Assembly: GCF_000297095.1 (NCBI RefSeq) | Contig: NZ_AEEA01000036.1 | Span: 62,001 to 126,000, forward strand | Direction of reading: 5' to 3' | Length of the DNA: 64,000 nt | From: Treponema primitia ZAS-1 | GTDB taxonomy: Bacteria; Spirochaetota; Spirochaetia; Treponematales; Breznakiellaceae | In this document: one piece after another, positions 59,675 through 64,000 of the stretch | Layout: each line of letters begins with the position of its first letter | Position numbering within the stretch: position 1 is the stretch's first letter | Program-made: the position numbers and the translations under genes | The notes under the pieces: model-generated | Seen by the model: the letters and a program-made list of their open reading frames with translations, nothing else | What the model was told of the DNA's origin: nothing | Database searches by the model: none

Positions 59675-60532
59675 ATGAAGGACAATTTACCGTTAACAAA
59701 GTTGCTGAACCGTTATGCCCTGGGGCTCATCAACAAGAAAGATCTGGAGGGCCATATTTTCAAATTTATTCTGGATAATTACCAGCAGTTCCATCCCTAT
59801 GGGTGGGAAAAGGAAGATTATATGGACTACCTCTGCTGGTTCTATCCCCGGATCAGCCGGGCCATTGAAAATTATCAGGACACGGGCGCTTCCTTTGATG
59901 CATATATAAACTCATTGGTGCGCTGGGGTTCTAAGGAATACCGTGCCCGGGAGACGGATCACCATGTTGCGGAATATGCCTGCTGGAAGGCTAAGGCTCT
60001 GGACGATGCGGCCTGTCATGAAGAAGAGGATGTGTATATTGAACAGGAACCGGTTTTTGATTCGGTATCCAATCCCCGGCAAGTATTAGTTTTACTGCTC
60101 AAATCGTATCACTATATGTCATCGGATTTTCTGGATCGTATTTCTCCGGCTCTTAATATTGATAAGGAAAAACTCAGGCAGCTGGTTGAGGAATTACGAA
60201 AACTACGCTTGCAGCGGGAAGAGAACATTCGGGAGCTCCAGGAACGGATACACAGTCAATTCTACCGGTGTATAGTCTTTGAGAAAAAACTTAAGCTTGC
60301 CCCCCCGAATTCTGTCCGTCATGAAAAGATGAAACGCCGCCTGGATCGGGGACGGAAACGGCTGGAGTCCATGCGGAAACGCCTTTCGGGGATGAAAATC
60401 GGCGCGAGTAACCGCCAGGTGGCGCAAATTCTGGAATCCGCAAAGGGGACCATTGATGCGCATCTTTACACGGTTAAGGCTAAGGGGGAAAAATACGGGG
60501 ATGAAAGCGAAGTTGAAGATACTGAGCAATAA
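59675..60532 (+). CDS. divergent sigma-like protein of unknown function
   Basis: A 285-residue protein. The N-terminal part (YMDYLCWFYPRISRAIENY, then FDAYINSLVRWGSKEYRAR) resembles the helices of sigma region 2. The last part (SNRQVAQILESAKGTIDAHL then YTVKAKGEK) resembles the helix-turn-helix of sigma region 4. Between them is a basic coiled-coil-like stretch (MKRRLDRGRKRLESMRKRL). The overall length exceeds ECF factors. It could be a degenerate sigma or another DNA-binding protein. AAGGAG precedes ATG 59675. The assignment is by eye and low in certainty. Confidence 0.6.
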   Translation: MKDNLPLTKLLNRYALGLINKKDLEGHIFKFILDNYQQFHPYGWEKEDYMDYLCWFYPRISRAIENYQDTGASFDAYINSLVRWGSKEYRARETDHHVAEYACWKAKALDDAACHEEEDVYIEQEPVFDSVSNPRQVLVLLLKSYHYMSSDFLDRISPALNIDKEKLRQLVEELRKLRLQREENIRELQERIHSQFYRCIVFEKKLKLAPPNSVRHEKMKRRLDRGRKRLESMRKRLSGMKIGASNRQVAQILESAKGTIDAHLYTVKAKGEKYGDESEVEDTEQ

Positions 60533-60577
60533 TAACCAGTCTTCCCTGGGTGGTTTGTTTTGGGGTATGGTTTAGGA

Positions 60578-61474
60578 ATGTTGAGTTATAGGCACGGCTT
60601 TCATGCGGGGAATGCGGCGGATGTTTTAAAGCACGCAGTTTTAATGTACTGTCTGGATTATTTAGGGCAGAAGGAGGCCCCCTTCCTCGTTATTGATACT
60701 CACTCCGGGGCAGGGCGTTATTCCTTGACAGAGGGGTATGCAGCGCAGAACCGGGAATGGGAACAAGGGGTGGGGCGGCTGTTGGATCAGGCCGTCTTGC
60801 CGCCCCTGCTTGACCGGTATGCCGCGCTGGTTAGGGAATCCCTGGGGGCGAAGTTTTCTGCCGAATTTCCCCCGGCAGGACGCTATCCTGGGTCTCCGGC
60901 GCTCATACAAAGACTGCTGCGCTCCCAGGACCGGGCGGTTTGTTTTGAGCTACACCCTGCCGACTTTGCTGTGTTGGAGGATACGCTTAAGGCCGATAAG
61001 CGGTTCCGGGTTCTGCGGGAAGATGGGCTTGGGGGCCTTAAGGCTTTGCTGCCGCCGCCCTCCCGCCGGGGCTGCGTTTTTATCGATCCGTCTTACGAAA
61101 TGAAAAGCGATTATGAGGCGGTTCCGGAAAAGCTCATCGAAGCGCTCCGGCGGTTTCCAACGGGCTTATACATTACCTGGTACCCCTTGCTGGCACGGAG
61201 GTCCGGGGCGGAGCTCAACGATGATGCCGGGGAAGGCGCTACCCAGCAGGAAGCGCTGCGGGAAACCCTGCTTGGGCTTTACAGTGGGAACCGGTGTGCC
61301 GTGGAACTACGTACTGCGGCTGCCGGCGGCGGCGGAAAGCGGCTGTACGGCAGTGGGCTGGTGATTTACAACCCGCCTTTTACGCTGCGGAAAGCCCTGG
61401 ACGAAAGTCTTCCTGCGCTGGCGGAACTTCTGAGGGAAGGACAAGGGAGCTGGGATCTGCGGTGGGAGGAATGA
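60578..61474 (+). CDS. rlmJ: 23S rRNA (adenine2030-N6)-methyltransferase RlmJ
   Basis: A 298-residue methyltransferase. It starts YRHGFHAGNAADVLKHAVL, the family's highly conserved N-terminus, and has LVIDTHSGAGRYSL (SAM site) and GCVFIDPSYEMKSDY (the DPPY-like catalytic motif). It methylates A2030 of 23S rRNA. An upstream in-frame start at 60560 lies before it; ATG 60578 gives the family start. No SD is clear. Confidence 0.94.
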   Translation: MLSYRHGFHAGNAADVLKHAVLMYCLDYLGQKEAPFLVIDTHSGAGRYSLTEGYAAQNREWEQGVGRLLDQAVLPPLLDRYAALVRESLGAKFSAEFPPAGRYPGSPALIQRLLRSQDRAVCFELHPADFAVLEDTLKADKRFRVLREDGLGGLKALLPPPSRRGCVFIDPSYEMKSDYEAVPEKLIEALRRFPTGLYITWYPLLARRSGAELNDDAGEGATQQEALRETLLGLYSGNRCAVELRTAAAGGGGKRLYGSGLVIYNPPFTLRKALDESLPALAELLREGQGSWDLRWEE

Positions 61475-61526
61475 TCCTAGGGGCGGCTTTTTGCAACCAT
61501 TCCCAATTATGGAGGTCTAAATCTGC

Positions 61527-62222
61527 ATGAAAGATTCTTTAAATCATGTAAAAATGCCGGCCTCTAAAGCGGCGGTTTTGCCGCTGCCCTTTCAGACCCT
61601 GGGCGAAGAAATAGCCAATGCCGTACTCCACGGCCTGGGGGCGCTCCTTGCCGTAGTGGGCTTGGTACTCCTGGTGCTCCGGGGCAAAGGCTATCTGGGC
61701 ATTGCCGCCGCGGAGACTAAAACTGTTGTTGCCTATGTAATTTTTACCGCCGCCATGATCTGCATGTTTCTGGCTTCCACCCTGTACCACGCGGTTCAGC
61801 ATACGGGGGCCAAACGTATCCTCCGTATCCTGGATCATTCGGCCATCTACCTGTTTATCGCCGGATCGTATACACCCTTCTGCCTGGTGGGTCTCAAGGG
61901 CGCTTGGGGCTGGGCCATCTTTGGCGCCGAATGGGCCTTAGCTGCCGCGGGAATAAGCCTCCACGCGGTAAACTACCGCCCCTTGAAAAAGCTTGAACTG
62001 GTGGTGTATATCCTTATGGGCTGGGCCATCGTCATAGCGACGGTTCCCCTGGTTAGGTCCATATCCCGTCTGAGTCTCATCCTGCTGGCCGCCGGAGGCG
62101 TGGCTTATACCTTGGGCGCCCTCTTTTACCGGAAACACGAGGTCCGGGGCGCCCACGTTACCTGGCATGCCTTCGTATTAGCCGGGGCGTTCTGCCACTG
62201 GCTGTCTATCTGGTGGCTGTAG
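61527..62222 (+). CDS. hemolysin III family (PAQR-like) membrane protein
   Basis: A 231-residue protein with about seven hydrophobic segments. The PAQR-like metal motifs are visible: Glu in GEEIANAVLHGLGALLAV, then LASTLYHAV, LDHSAIYLFIAGSYTPFCL, and a C-terminal HVTWHAFVLAGAFCHWLSI. The Zn-binding Asp/His set suggests an enzymatic membrane protein. Cytolytic activity of the family is uncertain. GGAGGT is ten bases before the ATG. Confidence 0.9.
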   Translation: MKDSLNHVKMPASKAAVLPLPFQTLGEEIANAVLHGLGALLAVVGLVLLVLRGKGYLGIAAAETKTVVAYVIFTAAMICMFLASTLYHAVQHTGAKRILRILDHSAIYLFIAGSYTPFCLVGLKGAWGWAIFGAEWALAAAGISLHAVNYRPLKKLELVVYILMGWAIVIATVPLVRSISRLSLILLAAGGVAYTLGALFYRKHEVRGAHVTWHAFVLAGAFCHWLSIWWL

Positions 62223-62401
62223 CCGGTAAAGCCATGCGCCCTTGAACTGGGTTAGCGAAGCACGCAAGAGAACGAAGTAGGGGGTCCTGTCAGGGAAAAA
62301 AGCATGGGGGACCCCCTACCCCCATGCTTTTTTCCCTGACACCCCCGCTGACTTCTTTGGGTGCGTGCTTCCGAGCCATAGGGGCGCATGGCTTTACCGG
62401 C
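62222..62401. repeat. 180-bp imperfect palindrome with perfect 22-bp centre
   Basis: The centre (62289-62310 and 62319-62340) is a perfect 22-bp inverted repeat with an 8-base loop, containing an A6/T6 tract. The outer arms (62222 onward and up to 62401) start and end with the same GCCGGTAAAGCCATGCGCC sequence inverted, and are largely paired through several bulges. A 7-bp CCGGTTC/GAACCGG hairpin lies just beyond at 62401-62417. It lies between two convergent genes. Confidence 0.8.
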
Positions 62402-62440
62402 CGGTTCGCAGAACCGGTGTTGCTTTCTACCGAAGTGGGC

Positions 62441-63301
62441 TTATTTATGAATCGGTTGCGGAATGGGGTATACCTCGGTCTGTGCCAAAAGTGCATATTC
62501 GGCGAGGGTCTTTTTGCGGCCGGTTCCCGGCTGCAGGGTGAAAACTAGTAACATATCTGACTGTCTTTGGGAAACCAAAATCTCAATGTCCTGGTTTCCG
62601 GTGGTCTGGACATACACATAATCCGGCTGGTTTACCGGGCTATCGAGATAAGCAAGCTTTTGAATGCGCTCACCGTGTAAAATCACGTATCGGCTTCTCT
62701 GCTCATCCCGTAAGGTTCCAAAAATGAGGTGGGTTTCGGGGGTATAAATGAAATGGAGTGGTCGAAAAATCAATATAACCGATTCAAGCCCGGAGTAGAT
62801 ATAGTGGAGTTTAACCTCTACCTGGTTATTCAGAGCCTCCAAGAGGGACCGCAAAGGCCCTTCTTTAAGCGACTCAGGACCGGGAGGAGCATTTAGCAAC
62901 ATACTCACCTTCCCGGCTGAAGTATCCGCTTCTTTTGAGACCGGTAGAGCCTTATTTAAAAGCGTCCATAGAAGGCTTTTATGCCAATCTGAGATGAATT
63001 GAGTCTTAGGCTGTACTCTTGGAGTCATATTCGATAGGAGAATTCCCGGATCATCTAAAATTTCAGGGTGAAACGCCGGATCGGTGTAAAAATATCCCCG
63101 ATGCTGGTAGTCATAGCTTATCGGGGCATGAAACTCCTGTCTCAAAGCGGCAATATCAGCGGCGATAGACCGGGGATCAATGGATTCCCCATACTCCTCC
63201 CGGTAATCCGCCGCAAGCGATACCGCCGTTGGATAGGTATTTTCCCGGATTTTCTTGTCTATAAACCATTTTCGGTGGATTGAAGGTTTAAATGGCCCCA
63301 T
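62441..63301 (-). CDS. WYL-domain transcriptional regulator
   Basis: A 286-residue protein. The N-terminal winged-helix region (PTAVSLAADYREEYGESIDP, with RSIAADIAALRQEF) and a WYL-type middle/C-terminal domain (VEVKLHYIYSGLESVILIFR then RYVILHGERIQKLAYLD) are visible. WYL proteins sense ligands and regulate defence or metabolic genes. It is divergent from the lipoprotein gene at the right edge and may control it through the AT-rich gap. Confidence 0.83.
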   Translation of the reverse strand: MGPFKPSIHRKWFIDKKIRENTYPTAVSLAADYREEYGESIDPRSIAADIAALRQEFHAPISYDYQHRGYFYTDPAFHPEILDDPGILLSNMTPRVQPKTQFISDWHKSLLWTLLNKALPVSKEADTSAGKVSMLLNAPPGPESLKEGPLRSLLEALNNQVEVKLHYIYSGLESVILIFRPLHFIYTPETHLIFGTLRDEQRSRYVILHGERIQKLAYLDSPVNQPDYVYVQTTGNQDIEILVSQRQSDMLLVFTLQPGTGRKKTLAEYALLAQTEVYPIPQPIHK

Positions 63302-63513
63302 ATTCGTCCCTAATCACAATCTACTTGACTCCGTGATATCCCTCAATGTGAATGATATTTCATTATCATATTGATATTTTAATTAGATAATGATATATAT
63401 TTCATTGTAATCTTATGGGGAGGTAGTCTGGAATGTTTGGGGTTATTTTCTTGAACTTAAGTAGAAGATAGCTGTAAAGTTCGAATGATTTTTCAGGTTT
63501 TGGAGGTATGAAA
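63302..63513. promoter_or_regulatory. divergent AT-rich regulatory gap
   Basis: 212 bases between the WYL regulator and the lipoprotein gene. The part from about 63345 to 63410 holds several ATGATAT/ATTATCAT-like half-sites in both orientations, reminiscent of iron-regulator boxes. No site was assigned with confidence. A GGAGGT site precedes ATG 63514. Confidence 0.35.
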
Positions 63514-64000
63514 ATGAAAAAGGGTATGAGGATATCAGTTTTATTGGTAGTAATGTTTTTAATATTGGTAAGCTGTGATAAAGCTAAGAGCTTAGGGAAT
63601 TTTGCTCTTTTTTCGTCGTATGTTTTGAATGAACCTATTAGGGAAGAAACATCAATTAATTCAAATAATTGGAAGGATGTTTCATCTTATGATGATGTCT
63701 TGGGGAATTGGAGTGGTTCAAAATTTATTCCCGTCAGCGTTAGGCAATTTCATTATGAGTTGGATGGGGATACAAAAATTGGTGTTCGGGTGGGATTGTC
63801 AATAGATAATCAAAAAGACTTTGTAGTTATGATTTATGTTGATTTCAACGATTTTTTGGATGATGGTATACGTGTATATGAAAAGAAATTTGGAACATCA
63901 ATTTCAAAGGATGATGTATGGAAAGAAATAGTCTCCGATTACCCGAAAGAATTTAAAAATGAAAAATATAAAATAACAATAAGTCAAATTATTGATAGTG
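63514..64000 (+). CDS. lipoprotein of unknown function, N-terminal part
   Basis: An AT-rich frame running off the right edge (about 162 residues seen). A signal peptide with a lipobox (MFLILVSC) is followed by a hydrophilic mature part, with a beta-rich piece (VGLSIDNQKDFVVMIYVDF). It is unlike any protein I recognise. ATG 63514 is six bases after GGAGGT; ATG 63508 is too close to that site. Confidence 0.75.
   Translation, partial: MKKGMRISVLLVVMFLILVSCDKAKSLGNFALFSSYVLNEPIREETSINSNNWKDVSSYDDVLGNWSGSKFIPVSVRQFHYELDGDTKIGVRVGLSIDNQKDFVVMIYVDFNDFLDDGIRVYEKKFGTSISKDDVWKEIVSDYPKEFKNEKYKITISQIIDS

Noticed and set aside
1..64000. tRNA, rRNA, CRISPR and prophage
   Set aside because: I saw no T-loop consensus with cloverleaf, no rRNA sequence, no regularly spaced direct repeats and no phage structural genes.

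Overview
The window is a stretch of bacterial chromosome densely packed with genes on both strands. No rRNA, tRNA, CRISPR array, prophage or complete insertion sequence was seen. Gene content suggests a spirochaete, most likely a Treponema of the free-living or insect-gut type. The pointers are a PPi-PFK-clade phosphofructokinase, ThyX, a Pol II-type family B polymerase, an FlhG/MinD-like ATPase next to lgt, paired cyclic-nucleotide-domain proteins, and a small RpoS-like sigma factor behind a -24/-12 promoter. This assignment is an inference from gene content and was not tested against a database. Most genes are moderately GC-rich with good Shine-Dalgarno sites and many 4-base overlaps. A few AT-rich genes (acetyltransferase at 9.2-9.8 kb, the 23.7-26.1 kb block, the toxin-antitoxin pair at 37 kb, an AAA ATPase at 50-51 kb, the lipoprotein at the right edge) look like later arrivals.

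Layout. 0-9 kb: end of a SpoU-type rRNA methyltransferase, an unknown protein, phosphofructokinase, a NifU-like Fe-S protein, YgiQ, a folate-type ECF transporter operon (folT-ecfA-ecfT) with a strong promoter, ndk and pepF. 9-19 kb: gpsA-ffh, a DMT exporter, a B12-type radical SAM protein, a ClC exchanger, DNA polymerase II and a glyoxalase-fold protein. 19-26 kb: cardiolipin synthase, acetyltransferase and GH3 hexosaminidase, then an AT-rich block with a helical protein of unknown function and an MNT/HEPN pair. 26-38 kb: a hybrid histidine kinase converging on a GGDEF protein, thioredoxin reductase, a transglutaminase-like exported protein with a poly-T frameshift at its start, an operon of membrane protein, ABC exporter and ECF sigma factor (the sigma lacking a normal start codon), a DUF4349 lipoprotein, a Phd/ParE-type toxin-antitoxin pair, and thyX.

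38-64 kb: a sugar-nucleotidyltransferase-like gene, two long palindromic repeats, lgt with a MinD/FlhG-like gene, and replication and repair genes (dnaE with a duplicated OB-fold, yggT, recG). These are followed by an AAA/DUF4143 ATPase, the RpoS-like sigma factor, a HAD phosphatase, an RlpA/SPOR-like protein, two cyclic-nucleotide-domain proteins, a PHP phosphoesterase, a run of peptidase and DHH phosphoesterase genes, a divergent sigma-like protein, rlmJ, a hemolysin III family protein, a 180-bp palindrome, a WYL regulator and the start of a lipoprotein gene.

The most interesting signals are: (1) a sigma-54-like promoter in front of the RpoS-like gene, which recalls the Borrelia RpoN-RpoS cascade; (2) an ECF sigma gene whose full-length frame has no ATG, GTG or TTG start; (3) a pair of about 120-bp palindromes whose arms differ but stay complementary; (4) a DnaE with a second OB-fold copy joined by a Gly/Ser linker; (5) a T7 tract that splits a signal peptide from its protein; and (6) a probable undescribed sigma-like protein at 59.7 kb.
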